Below are positions 28,288 through 37,065 of a stretch of DNA of 47,125 bases, in pieces. The DNA is from Thermoanaerobaculales bacterium (GTDB lineage: Bacteria; Acidobacteriota; Thermoanaerobaculia; Thermoanaerobaculales; Sulfomarinibacteraceae). A model generated the notes under the pieces. That model made no database searches, was not told the origin of the DNA, and worked only from the letters and a program-made list of their open reading frames with translations. The position numbers were made by a program, and so were the translations under genes. The stretch spans positions 1 through 47,125 of the forward strand of contig JALOLD010000049.1 of assembly GCA_025456145.1 (NCBI GenBank). Reading direction: 5' to 3'. Position 1 is the stretch's first letter. Every line of letters begins with the position of its first letter.

Positions 28288-29028
28288 TCAGAACACCTCG
28301 ACCTTCGTGATCTCCACCGTCTCCTCGCGGGGGTCGACGATGAGCTTCGGCGGGGACTCGACGGCGATCTCGTAGAGCGTGTCGTCGGCGGTGCGGACGG
28401 CCTCGCCGAGAGGGTCGAAGACGTGGTTGCCGGCGCCGGCGAAGTCCTCGCCCGGAAAGACCGAGCCGGCGATGCAGCAGCCGAGGACCCAGACCCCGTT
28501 CTCGATGGCGCGGGCGCGCAGCAGCGTCCGCCACACCCAGTCGCGGCGCCACGGCCACCACGCGGGGACCACGAGCAGGTCGCAGCGGGCCTCGAGGGCG
28601 AGGGCCCGCGCCTGCTCCGGGAAGCGCAGGTCGTTGCAGTTCATCAGCCCGACGGTGAGACCCTTCCACCGCAGGGCGACGTAACGGTCGCCCCGGTCCC
28701 AGCGATCGAGCTCGCCGTTGGGCCGGAAGAGGTGGACCTTGTCGTAGGCGGCGAGCTGCTCTCCGCCCGACCATACCGTCACACGGTTTCGGCGGTCCTC
28801 GGAGACCGAGCCGAAAACGAAGAGCGTGTCGGGCACGGGGGCGGACAGCCGCGCGAACCGCGCCCGGACATCGGCGTGACCCACCTCTCTCGTGTACCCC
28901 GTGAGAAAGAGCTCGGGGAACACCACGATCTCCGCGCCCGCGTCCACCGCCCTGCCGCACTCGGTCTCGAACCTCCGGAGATTCGCCTCGACGTCCTGAC
29001 ACAGCCACCGCGACAGAAACACCTTCAT
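28288..29028 (-). CDS. Carbon-nitrogen hydrolase (nitrilase superfamily)
   Basis: A 246-residue cytosolic amidohydrolase with the catalytic triad Glu39 (FPELFLTGY), Lys97 (YDKVHLF) and Cys131 (LMNCNDLRFPE). Other family features include PAWWPWRRDWVWRTLLRARAIEN and GCCIAGS near the C terminus. It probably hydrolyses a small amide such as an omega-amidate, deaminated glutathione or a carbamoyl compound; the substrate cannot be read from sequence. Start 29028 is set by the family N terminus; no Shine-Dalgarno sequence precedes it, and a repeat tract begins 30 bp upstream. It is divergent from the Rrf2 gene. Confidence 0.87.
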   Translation of the reverse strand: MKVFLSRWLCQDVEANLRRFETECGRAVDAGAEIVVFPELFLTGYTREVGHADVRARFARLSAPVPDTLFVFGSVSEDRRNRVTVWSGGEQLAAYDKVHLFRPNGELDRWDRGDRYVALRWKGLTVGLMNCNDLRFPEQARALALEARCDLLVVPAWWPWRRDWVWRTLLRARAIENGVWVLGCCIAGSVFPGEDFAGAGNHVFDPLGEAVRTADDTLYEIAVESPPKLIVDPREETVEITKVEVF

Positions 29029-29057
29029 GGGAGGATTCTGCCACACGCCATCGCAGA

Positions 29058-29167
29058 AACCACGAAGGCACGAAGGAACCACCGAGACGTCCGGCAAACA
29101 ACCGGCTTTCAGCCGGTTGCTTGCTCGAGCTTCGTGTTGGTCTTGGTGTCTTCGAGTCTTCGTGGTT
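29058..29167. repeat. CACGAAG-family inverted repeat with a nested hairpin
   Basis: AACCACGAAG (29058-29067) is exactly complementary to CTTCGTGGTT (29158-29167). Between them, further CACGAAG/CTTCGAG units pair imperfectly. At the centre CAACCGGCT-TTC-AGCCGGTTG (29099-29119) forms a perfect 9-bp hairpin that extends by four pairs after one mismatch. The whole forms a ~110-nt cruciform-capable element between the divergent nitrilase and Rrf2 genes. Confidence 0.75.
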
Positions 29168-29201
29168 GTGACGATTCGCCGATGCAATCCTCGGAAATGT
29201 G

Positions 29202-29221
29202 GAATTTGTTTTCAAGTATTC
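29202..29221 (+). promoter_or_regulatory. AT-rich imperfect dyad before the Rrf2 gene
   Basis: GAATTTG-TTT-TCAAGTATTC is an imperfect dyad in the only AT-rich patch upstream of the Rrf2-suf operon, 27 bp before the ATG. Rrf2 regulators usually bind AT-rich dyads in their own promoter, so this is the best candidate operator. Confidence 0.3.
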
Positions 29222-29247
29222 AGGTTGCGCGCTACCGAGGAGAGTCG

Positions 29248-29706
29248 ATGAGGGTTTCGAAGAGCGAAGAGTACGGGCTCCGACTGGTCATGAGCCTCGC
29301 GGTGAGCGGCGGCCAGCAGACGATCCGCGAGCTCGCCGAGGGCGAGGGTCTGCCCGACACGACAGTCGCCAAGGTCGTTGCGCGGCTGCGCGGGGCCGGG
29401 CTGGTCGAGGCCGTTCGTGGACGACACGGCGGCTACACCCTGACCCGTCCGGCCGGCGAGATCTCGGTCGGCGACGTCGTCGCGGCGTTCGACGGCGAGG
29501 TCTTCTCGAGCGACTTCTGCCTCGTCATGAGCCCGGGCGACGGCCCGTGCGCGAGAACCGAGAGCTGCGGCCTCAAACCGGTCTGGCGCGGCTTGCGCAC
29601 CGTCGTCGGCGAGTTCCTCGGCGGCATCTCGGTCGCCGATCTGGTCGCCGGCCGTCCCCCGACCCGGACCGGGCTGCTGCCGGTGCTGACCGGCAGCGGC
29701 CGCTGA
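29248..29706 (+). CDS. Rrf2-family Fe-S-sensing regulator of the suf operon
   Basis: A 152-residue DNA-binding protein with the Rrf2 pattern: MRVSKSEEYGLRLVMSLA, a winged helix with TIRELAEGEGLPDTTVAKVVARLRGAGLV, and RGRHGGYTLTRP as the wing. Cys91, Cys101 and Cys107 stand where IscR/SufR-type regulators bind a [2Fe-2S] or [4Fe-4S] cluster. It is 42 bp upstream of sufB and in the same direction, so it most likely represses suf when clusters are abundant. ATG 29248 follows GAGGAGAG. Confidence 0.9.
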   Translation: MRVSKSEEYGLRLVMSLAVSGGQQTIRELAEGEGLPDTTVAKVVARLRGAGLVEAVRGRHGGYTLTRPAGEISVGDVVAAFDGEVFSSDFCLVMSPGDGPCARTESCGLKPVWRGLRTVVGEFLGGISVADLVAGRPPTRTGLLPVLTGSGR

Positions 29707-29748
29707 ACACCACGAACCGCCCCGCGGGGCGTCAGGAGCGAGACGAGC

Positions 29749-31188
29749 ATGTCCGAGCAGACCAGGATCATCGAGGACTTCGCCACCCGCGAGTACGAGC
29801 ACGGCTTTGTCACCGAGGTCGAGCAGGAGACCTTTCCCCCCGGCCTCGACGAGGACGTCGTCCGTGCCATCTCGGCGAAGAAGGACGAGCCCGGGTGGAT
29901 GACCGATTGGCGGCTCAAGGCCTACCGTCACTGGCTGACGATGACCGAGCCGCGATGGCCGAACGTCAGCTACCCGGCCATCGACTACCAGGCGATCTCC
30001 TACTTCGCCGCACCCAAGAAGAAGCTCGAGAGCCTCGACGAGGTCGACCCCGAGATCCTCGCCACCTACACCAAGCTCGGGATTCCCCTCGACGAGCAGA
30101 AGGCGCTCGCCGGGGTGGCGGTCGACGCGGTGTTCGACAGCGTCTCGGTGGCGACGACCTTCAAGGACAAGCTGGCCGAGCTCGGTGTGATCTTCTGCTC
30201 GTTCTCCGAGGCGCTGCGCGAGCACCCCGACCTGGTGCGGAAGTACCTCGGGTCGGTCGTGCCGATCACCGACAACTTCTTCGCGACCCTCAACTCGGCG
30301 GTGTTCTCCGACGGCTCCTTCGTCTACGTCCCAAAGGGGGTGCGCTGCCCGATGGAGCTCAGCACCTACTTCCGGATCAACGCCGAGAACACCGGCCAGT
30401 TCGAGCGCACCTTGATCGTCGCCGACGAAGGCGCCTGGGTCAGCTATCTCGAGGGCTGCACCGCGCCGATGCGCGACTCCAACCAGCTCCACGCGGCGGT
30501 CGTCGAGCTGGTCGCCCTCGAGGGCGCGACCATCAAGTACTCCACCGTCCAGAACTGGTACCCGGGCGACAGGGAGACCGGCGCCGGCGGGATCTACAAC
30601 TTCGTCACCAAGCGGGGCCTCGCCGAGAAGCGCGCCAAGATCTCGTGGACCCAGGTCGAGACCGGCTCCGCCATCACCTGGAAGTACCCCAGCGTGATCC
30701 TCAAGGGCGACCACTCGGTGGGCGAGTTCTACTCGGTGGCCCTGACCGCCGGATTCCAGCAGGCTGACACCGGCACCAAGATGATCCACCTCGGACGCAA
30801 CACCTCGTCGACGATCATCTCCAAGGGAATCTCGGCGGGGCGCGGCCAGAACACCTACCGCGGTCAGGTCAAGGTCGCGAAGAAGGCCGACAACGCGCGC
30901 AACTTCTCGCAGTGCGACTCGATGCTCATCGGCGATCGCTGCGGCGCCCACACCTTTCCGTACATCGAGATCGGCAACCCCACCGCGCAGATGGAGCACG
31001 AGGCGACGACCTCGAAGATCGGCGAGGACCAGGTCTTCTACTGCAACCAGCGCGGCATCTCGACCGAGGACGCGGTGTCGATGATCGTCAACGGCTTCTG
31101 CAAGGAAGTGTTCAAGGAGCTTCCCATGGAGTTCGCCGTGGAAGCTCAGAAATTGCTCGGTGTGAGCCTTGAAGGAAGTGTTGGATAG
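29749..31188 (+). CDS. sufB: Fe-S cluster assembly protein SufB
   Basis: A 479-residue cytosolic scaffold, the usual SufB length. Typical segments are [13 protein letters not shown] near the start, [18 protein letters not shown], and the C-terminal [21 protein letters not shown] with the Cys proposed to take part in cluster assembly. With SufC and SufD it forms the SufBC2D complex on which clusters are built from sulfide and iron. It begins at ATG 29749 with AGGAG ten bases upstream and is followed by a 92-bp spacer that holds a long repeat hairpin before sufC. Confidence 0.97.
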   Translation: MSEQTRIIEDFATREYEHGFVTEVEQETFPPGLDEDVVRAISAKKDEPGWMTDWRLKAYRHWLTMTEPRWPNVSYPAIDYQAISYFAAPKKKLESLDEVDPEILATYTKLGIPLDEQKALAGVAVDAVFDSVSVATTFKDKLAELGVIFCSFSEALREHPDLVRKYLGSVVPITDNFFATLNSAVFSDGSFVYVPKGVRCPMELSTYFRINAENTGQFERTLIVADEGAWVSYLEGCTAPMRDSNQLHAAVVELVALEGATIKYSTVQNWYPGDRETGAGGIYNFVTKRGLAEKRAKISWTQVETGSAITWKYPSVILKGDHSVGEFYSVALTAGFQQADTGTKMIHLGRNTSSTIISKGISAGRGQNTYRGQVKVAKKADNARNFSQCDSMLIGDRCGAHTFPYIEIGNPTAQMEHEATTSKIGEDQVFYCNQRGISTEDAVSMIVNGFCKEVFKELPMEFAVEAQKLLGVSLEGSVG

Positions 31189-31193
31189 GAACC

Positions 31194-31260
31194 CCCGTCC
31201 GAGTCCGCGTCCGTGCCCGTACCCGATTCGGACGCGAACGCGAACGCGGACGCGGACGGG
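31194..31260. repeat. GTCCGC hexamer tandem repeats forming a 67-nt hairpin between sufB and sufC
   Basis: The left half is GTCCGA-GTCCGC-GTCCGT-GCCCGT-ACCCG and the right half GGACGC-GAACGC-GAACGC-GGACGC-GGACGG. The two halves pair over most of their length (CCCGTCC with GGACGGG at the ends) around a central ATT. The element starts 6 bp after the sufB stop and ends 20 bp before the sufC ATG, leaving the sufC ribosome site (CAGGAG) free. Confidence 0.8.
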
Positions 31261-31280
31261 TTGAAAGCAGGAGAACCTGA

Positions 31281-32042
<762 letters not shown>

Positions 32043-32051
32043 GGGGGCCTG

Positions 32052-33368
32052 ATGGACCGGACCGCCGCCCCCGCCGGCAGCTTCGTCGCCAGCGTCGCCG
32101 AGATCATCGGGCGCATCGAGGGCGAGCCCGATCGGCTCGTCGACCTGCGCCTCGAGGCGAGCCGCGCCTTCACCGCCGCCGGCCTGCCGACCACCCGGCA
32201 GGAGGCCTGGCGCTTCACCAGCTTGAGGGCCCTGGCCGAGACGCCTCACCGGCCGGCCGCGCCGGCCGACGCCGAGATCGCCGACCTGACGATCCCGGGC
32301 AGCCACCGGCTGGTCTTCGTCAACGGCCGGCTGTCGCCCGGGCTGTCCGCGGCCGAGGACCTGCCGCGCGGCCTCACGCTGCGCCCGCTCGCCGGCGCCC
32401 TCGCCGAGGCCGCCGGGCCCGCGGCATCGACGATCGGCGGCGCGGTCGATCTCGCCCGCCACCCCTTCGCCGCCCTCAACACCGCGGCCTTTGCCGACGG
32501 CGCCCTCATCCACCTCGAGCCCGGGGCAATCGTCGAGGCGCCGATCCACCTCCTGTTCGTCACGGTCGGCGACGGCGAGCCGACCTGGTCCGCACCGCGC
32601 ACCCTGGTCGCCGCCGGCGCGGGCTCTCAGGCCACGGTCGTCGAGCACTACGTCGGGGCCGGGGGTGAGAGCCTGACCCTACCGGTCACCGAGCTCCGCC
32701 TCGCCGCCGGTGCGATCCTCCACCACGTCCGGCTCCAGGAGGAGCCGCGCAGCGCGCGGCACATCGCCCTCCAGGCCTCCCGCCAGGCCCGCGACAGCCG
32801 GCTCGACTCGGTGGCCCTCAACATCGGCGCCGGGCTGATGCGCACCGACATCGACGCGGTGCTCGCCGAGCCCGGCGCCCACGCCGCCCTCGACGGTCTC
32901 TACCTGGTCGAGGACGAGCAGCACACCGACACCCATCTCGACGTCCGCCACGCGGCCCCCCACTGCACCAGCCACGAGCTCTACAAGGGCATCCTCGACG
33001 GCCGCTCGCGCGCCGTCTTCAACGGCCGGATCGTCGTCGACCCGGCGGCCCAGAAGACCGACGCGATCCAGTCCAACCGCAACCTCCTGCTGTCCGCCGG
33101 CGCGCTGGTCAACTCCAACCCCCAGCTCGAGATCTTCGCCGACGACGTCCGCTGCACCCACGGCTCGACGGTCGGCCGGCTCGACGAGGAGGCGGTCTTC
33201 TACCTGCGCTCGCGCGGCCTCGACCGCGCCACCGCCGAGAGCCTGCTGACCTACGCCTTCGCCGCCGAGATCGTCGGCGCGATCCCGGTCGGGGCGGTCC
33301 GCGAGCGCATCGAGCGCCACCTCGTCGCCCGCCTCCCCCAGGGCGAGCTCGCCAGGGAGGCGTTCTGA
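32052..33368 (+). CDS. sufD: Fe-S cluster assembly protein SufD
   Basis: A 438-residue paralogue of SufB. The C-terminal core is conserved (HLDVRHAAPHCTSHELYKGILDG, AVFNGRIVV, DAIQSNRNLLLS, LEIFADDVRCTHGSTVGRLDEEAVFYLRSRG), and the N-terminal ~150 residues are variable, as usual. It forms a heterodimer with SufB. Its TGA shares a base with the sufS ATG, indicating coupled translation. Confidence 0.96.
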   Translation: MDRTAAPAGSFVASVAEIIGRIEGEPDRLVDLRLEASRAFTAAGLPTTRQEAWRFTSLRALAETPHRPAAPADAEIADLTIPGSHRLVFVNGRLSPGLSAAEDLPRGLTLRPLAGALAEAAGPAASTIGGAVDLARHPFAALNTAAFADGALIHLEPGAIVEAPIHLLFVTVGDGEPTWSAPRTLVAAGAGSQATVVEHYVGAGGESLTLPVTELRLAAGAILHHVRLQEEPRSARHIALQASRQARDSRLDSVALNIGAGLMRTDIDAVLAEPGAHAALDGLYLVEDEQHTDTHLDVRHAAPHCTSHELYKGILDGRSRAVFNGRIVVDPAAQKTDAIQSNRNLLLSAGALVNSNPQLEIFADDVRCTHGSTVGRLDEEAVFYLRSRGLDRATAESLLTYAFAAEIVGAIPVGAVRERIERHLVARLPQGELAREAF

Positions 33369-34618
33369 TGGGCGAGACCGCGACCGCCGCCGCGACCCGG
33401 ACGCTCGACGTCGCCCGGATCCGCGCCGAGTTCCCGGCCCTCCACCAGGAGTCGCATGGCAAGCCCCTGGTCTATCTCGACAACGCCGCGACCACCCAGA
33501 AGCCGCGCCGGGTGATCGACGCGGTGACCCGCTTCTACGAGCGCGACTGCGCCAACGTCCACCGGGGCGTCCACCAGCTCTCGCAGCGCGCCACCATCGC
33601 CTACGAGAGCGCCCGGACGACGGTCAAGCGCCACCTCGGGGCGGCCGACAGCCGCGAGATCGTCTTCACCCGCGGCACCACCGAGGCGATCAACCTGGTC
33701 GCGAGCTCGTTCGTCAGGCCCCGGCTGGCCCCCGGCGACGAGATCCTGATCACCGGGATGGAGCACCACTCGAACATCGTTCCCTGGCAGCTGCTGTGCG
33801 AGGCCACCGGCGCCGTCCTCAAGATCGTGCCGATCACCGATGCCGGCGAGATCGAGCTCGAGCGGTTCGCCGAGCTCCTCTCGGAGCGCACCAGGATGGT
33901 CGGCGTGGTTCACGTCTCGAACGCCCTGGGCACCGTCAACCCGGTGCGCGAGATGGTCGAGATCGCCCACGACCGGGGGGTGCCGGTGCTCGTCGACGGC
34001 GCTCAGGCGGTGCCCCACGGGCGGGTCGACGTGGGCGAGCTGGACTGCGACTTCTACGTCTTCTCGGGCCACAAGACCTATGGCCCGACCGGGATCGGCG
34101 CCCTCTACGGCAAGCGCGAGCACCTGCTCGGGATGGTCCCCTGGCAGGGCGGCGGCGACATGATCCTCTCGGTGACCTGGGAGAAGACCCGCTACGCCGA
34201 GCCGCCGCACCGCTTCGAGGCCGGCACGCCCAACATCGCCGGAGCGATCGGCCTCGCCGCGGCGCTCGACTACCTCGACGGGCTCGGCCCCGAGGCCGTC
34301 GCGGCCCACGAGGCGGCGCTGCTCGAAGCCGCCACTGAGGCGGTGCTGTCGGTGCCCGGCGTCCGCCTCATCGGCGCCGCCCGCCACCGCGCAGGGGCCC
34401 TGTCCTTCGTCATGGACGGCATCCACCCGCACGACATCGGCACCATCCTCGACACCGAGGGTGTGGCGATCCGCGCCGGCCATCACTGCGCCCAGCCGGT
34501 GATGCAGCGCTTCGGCGTCTCGGCGACGGTGCGTGCCTCGTTCGCCGTCTACAACACGCACGAGGAGATCGGCCGGCTCGTCGAGGGGCTGTATGCAGTC
34601 AAGGAAGTGTTCGGGTAG
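33368..34618 (+). CDS. sufS: Cysteine desulfurase SufS
   Basis: A 416-residue PLP enzyme of the group II (SufS/CsdA) type. The PLP lysine is Lys236 in FSGHKTYGPTGIG and the catalytic Cys374 is in GHHCAQPVM. The N-terminal RAEFPAL and VYLDNAATTQKP are family landmarks. It removes sulfur from cysteine as a persulfide and passes it to SufU, encoded 15 bp downstream. The ATG overlaps the sufD stop (TGATG). Confidence 0.97.
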   Translation: MGETATAAATRTLDVARIRAEFPALHQESHGKPLVYLDNAATTQKPRRVIDAVTRFYERDCANVHRGVHQLSQRATIAYESARTTVKRHLGAADSREIVFTRGTTEAINLVASSFVRPRLAPGDEILITGMEHHSNIVPWQLLCEATGAVLKIVPITDAGEIELERFAELLSERTRMVGVVHVSNALGTVNPVREMVEIAHDRGVPVLVDGAQAVPHGRVDVGELDCDFYVFSGHKTYGPTGIGALYGKREHLLGMVPWQGGGDMILSVTWEKTRYAEPPHRFEAGTPNIAGAIGLAAALDYLDGLGPEAVAAHEAALLEAATEAVLSVPGVRLIGAARHRAGALSFVMDGIHPHDIGTILDTEGVAIRAGHHCAQPVMQRFGVSATVRASFAVYNTHEEIGRLVEGLYAVKEVFG

Positions 34619-34633
34619 GCGCCAGGAGAAACC

Positions 34634-35071
34634 ATGAAAGAGCTCTACCAGGAGATCATCCTCGACCACAACCGGCGGCCGAGGAACTGCTATGTCATGG
34701 ACTGCGCCAACCGGTCGGCGGACGGCCACAACCCGTTGTGCGGCGACACCGTCCGGGTCTACCTGCGGATTGAGGGCGGCCGGATCGAGGAGATCAGCTT
34801 CCAGGGCTCGGGCTGCGCGATCTGCACCGCCTCGACCTCGCTGATGACCGAGTCGGTCAAGGGCAAGACCGTCGACCAGGCCAAGCACCTGTTCGACGGC
34901 TTCCACCACATGCTCACCGGGCTCGCCGAGGAGCAGGGCGTCCCCCTCGGCAAGCTCCAGGTGTTCGAGGGCGTCCGCGAGTACCCGGTCCGGGTCAAGT
35001 GCGCGACGCTGGCCTGGCACACGCTCAACGCCGCGATGAAGGGCGAGGACGCGCCGGCGACGACGGAGTGA
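34634..35071 (+). CDS. sufU: SufU-type sulfurtransferase/scaffold protein
   Basis: A 145-residue NifU/IscU-like protein. It starts MKELYQEIILDHNRRPRN, the SufU form. The zinc-binding residues Cys36 and Asp38 (NPLCGD), Cys61 (GSGCAIC) and Cys123 (VKCATLAW) are present, and the ~18-residue insertion between the second and third motifs is the mark of SufU rather than IscU. It accepts persulfide from SufS. It ends in the repeat-rich spacer before sufT. Confidence 0.95.
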   Translation: MKELYQEIILDHNRRPRNCYVMDCANRSADGHNPLCGDTVRVYLRIEGGRIEEISFQGSGCAICTASTSLMTESVKGKTVDQAKHLFDGFHHMLTGLAEEQGVPLGKLQVFEGVREYPVRVKCATLAWHTLNAAMKGEDAPATTE

Positions 35072-35222
35072 GAGCGAAGTGAGAAAGTGAGAAGGTCAGC
35101 GCTCGCTCCGCTCGCTAGTTAAGAGTGAGGAGTGAAGTTCCGTTATGATCAACGTTTCACGTCTCTCTTCTCACGTCTCACGTCTCACGTCTAACCTTCT
35201 AACCTTCTAACCTTTTAACTTC
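35069..35222. repeat. GTCTCAC and TAACCTTC tandem repeat tract before sufT
   Basis: From the end of sufU onward the spacer is built of short repeats: GTGAGA/GTGAGAAAGTGAGAAGG on the left (35069-35095), then GCTCGCTCCGCTCGCT, then on the right three TCTCACG units (35169-35192) and three TAACCTTC units plus a variant (35192-35222). Left and right parts are roughly complementary. The tract stops about 12 bp before the sufT ATG at 35235, which has only a weak ribosome site (GCGAGA). Confidence 0.75.
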
Positions 35223-35234
35223 CTGCGAGACATC

Positions 35235-35537
35235 ATGACCCTCAAGGACGACATCATCGCCGCCATCCAAACCGTCTACGACCCCGAGATCCCCATCAAC
35301 ATCTGGGAGGTTGGGCTCATCTACGACGTGTCCGTGGACGACGCCGGCAAGGTCCACGTGCTCATGACACTGACCTCGCCCCACTGCCCGGTGGCCGAGA
35401 CCCTCCCGATCGACGTGCGCAGGGCGGTCGAGGAGGTGGACGGCGTCGCCTCCGCCGAGGTCGAGATCACCTGGGACCCGCCCTGGGACCCCGAGATGAT
35501 GTCCGAGGCGGCAAAGCTCGAGCTCGGCTTCGACTAG
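35235..35537 (+). CDS. sufT: SufT/MIP18-family (DUF59) Fe-S maturation factor
   Basis: A 100-residue protein of the DUF59 family: YDPEIPINIWEVGLIYDV near the start, MTLTSPHCPVAETLP with the conserved Cys in the middle, and ITWDPPWDPEMMSEAAKLELGF at the end. DUF59/SufT proteins help mature Fe-S proteins and commonly close SUF operons. A ~150-bp repeat-rich gap separates it from sufU, so it may have its own promoter or be expressed at a different level. Confidence 0.93.
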   Translation: MTLKDDIIAAIQTVYDPEIPINIWEVGLIYDVSVDDAGKVHVLMTLTSPHCPVAETLPIDVRRAVEEVDGVASAEVEITWDPPWDPEMMSEAAKLELGFD

Positions 35538-35539
35538 CT

Positions 35540-35580
35540 GCGATTCGTCGGACGAATCGCGGTCGGGCCCCGGAGGCCCG
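35540..35580. terminator. Two tandem hairpins after sufT
   Basis: GCGATTCGTC-G-GACGAATCGC (35540-35560) is a perfect 10-bp dyad and CGGGCC-CCGGA-GGCCCG (35564-35580) a second stem-loop. They lie 3-43 bp after the sufT stop, before the end of the converging reverse-strand frame. No T-run follows. Confidence 0.55.
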
Positions 35581-35591
35581 AAGGCGGACAG

Positions 35592-35822
35592 TCACGGCGC
35601 GTCGGAGCTGACGACCACCGGCTCGGGCCAGTCGAAACGCTCGATCTCCTCGCTGGGCACCGCGTCGGCCGAGAGCAGCATCACCGCGCGCCGGCCGTCG
35701 GTGAAGAAGGGGTCGCCGGTGAGGTTGCCGCGCGGCTCGTCGATCGGGATCTCCCCCACCCCGCCGGCCCAGCCGAGGACCGCCGGCGCCCCGGCCGGCG
35801 TTGGCGGGATCGGTACCGCGAG
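35592..35822 (-). CDS. Unrecognised 76-codon reading frame directly after the AlaX stop, start unclear
   Basis: After the TAG that ends the AlaX gene (35825-35823), the same frame stays open for 76 codons to a TGA at 35592-35594. Nearly every codon ends in G or C, and the composition is protein-like (GEIPIDEPRGNLTGDPFF, then RRAVMLLSADAVPSEEIERF, then DWPEPVVVSSDAP), so it looks translated. There is no convincing start: the only in-frame candidates are internal GTG or ATG codons without a ribosome site. It could be a small gene with a rare start, the remnant of a longer gene, or a readthrough extension of AlaX. I do not recognise the sequence. Confidence 0.4.
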   Translation of the reverse strand, partial: LAVPIPPTPAGAPAVLGWAGGVGEIPIDEPRGNLTGDPFFTDGRRAVMLLSADAVPSEEIERFDWPEPVVVSSDAP

Positions 35823-37022
35823 CTACCCCCCGTCATCCCGGCCGAGCGAGCCACGAAGCGTCGCCGCCGCCCGGTCGCGCCGGTCGACCGCCGATGCCTT
35901 TCCCTGGAAGAACGGCGCGCGGCCGCCGCCGCGGCCCTCGAGGACGGCGCAGACCTCCGGGCCGGCGATCGCGAGGTCGAGACCGGAGGCCTCGGGAGCG
36001 ACCACCACAAACGCGCCATCGCCCCCCGAGCCGGCGGTCAGCAGGGCAACCCGGTCCGGGGCGAGCCCAACCAGCGTCTTGCCGACCTCCTGGAGGAAGC
36101 CGGCGTCCCGGTCCTCCCAGTGGGCCGCGATCACCGGGTCGGGGCTCGCCGCCAGCCGCTCGGCCGTGGCGGCGGCGAGCTCGGCGAGCAGCCGGCGCCG
36201 CTCCCGGGCGAGCTCCTTCTCGCGCGCCAGGCGCAGCTCGACGAGCTCGGGCAGGTCGGCGTCGGCGCCGTCGAGCAGCGTCCGCAGCCGGCGGTTTCGT
36301 GCCTCGTGCCCGGCGAGCCGCCGACGCACCCGGTCGCCGGCGACGAAGAAGAGCCGGGTCCCCCCGCGCATCGGCTCGGTCCCGACGAGCGCGAGCGCCC
36401 CGATCTCGGCGGTCGACGCCAGGTGGGTGCCGCCGCAGGTGTTGAGGTCGAGGCCCTCGATCTCGACCAGCCGGACCTCGCCGCTCAGGCCCTCGGGGAG
36501 CAGGCGGGAGCGGACGCCGAGCTCCTCCATCTCGTCGATCCCGGCGTAGCGCACCGTGACCGGCCGGGCGGCCCGGATCTCCTCGGCGACCGCGTCCTCG
36601 AGACGGCCCAGCGCCCCGTCGTCGAGGCGGGGCACGTCGAGCTCGATGTCGCTGAGCTCGGCGCCGAGGTGGAAGGCGGTGGTCGCCCAGCCGAAACGCT
36701 CGAGCGCGACCACGGTCAGCAGGTGCTGGCCGGTGTGCTGCTGCATGTGGTCGAGCCGCCTCGGCCAGTCGAGGACCTGGCGGACCGGGCCGAGGGCGAG
36801 CTCGCCGGCGAGGACGTGCCGGATGACGCCTTCGACCTTCCTGACGTCGATCACCCCGACGCCGCCCATCGAACCCCGGTCGGCGGGCTGACCGCCGCCC
36901 TCGGGGTAGAACAGCGTGTCGGCGGTGACGGCGAAGGGCCGCTCGCCGTCGTGCCCGACCTCGACGACCTCGGTGTCAAGCTCGGTGAGGCACGGGTCGC
37001 GGTGGTAGGCCGGCCGGTTCAT
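35823..37022 (-). CDS. Alanyl-tRNA editing protein AlaX, long form with DHHA1 domain
   Basis: A 399-residue protein corresponding to the editing and C-terminal parts of alanyl-tRNA synthetase without the catalytic core. The zinc-binding editing site is complete: His96 and His100 (HMQQHTGQHLL), Cys196 and His200 (NTCGGTH), and TLFYPEGGGQPADRG is conserved near the start. The C-terminal half holds a coiled coil (~255-300) and a DHHA1-type domain ending GRGGGRAPFFQGKA. It hydrolyses Ser-tRNA(Ala) or Gly-tRNA(Ala). ATG 37022 is taken from family alignment; no clear Shine-Dalgarno sequence is seen. It is 43 bp downstream of the transporter. Confidence 0.92.
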   Translation of the reverse strand: MNRPAYHRDPCLTELDTEVVEVGHDGERPFAVTADTLFYPEGGGQPADRGSMGGVGVIDVRKVEGVIRHVLAGELALGPVRQVLDWPRRLDHMQQHTGQHLLTVVALERFGWATTAFHLGAELSDIELDVPRLDDGALGRLEDAVAEEIRAARPVTVRYAGIDEMEELGVRSRLLPEGLSGEVRLVEIEGLDLNTCGGTHLASTAEIGALALVGTEPMRGGTRLFFVAGDRVRRRLAGHEARNRRLRTLLDGADADLPELVELRLAREKELARERRRLLAELAAATAERLAASPDPVIAAHWEDRDAGFLQEVGKTLVGLAPDRVALLTAGSGGDGAFVVVAPEASGLDLAIAGPEVCAVLEGRGGGRAPFFQGKASAVDRRDRAAATLRGSLGRDDGG

Positions 37023-37065
37023 CGCGGAAAGTGTAGCGCGAGCCTGGGGCCCTCGGGTCGGAGGC

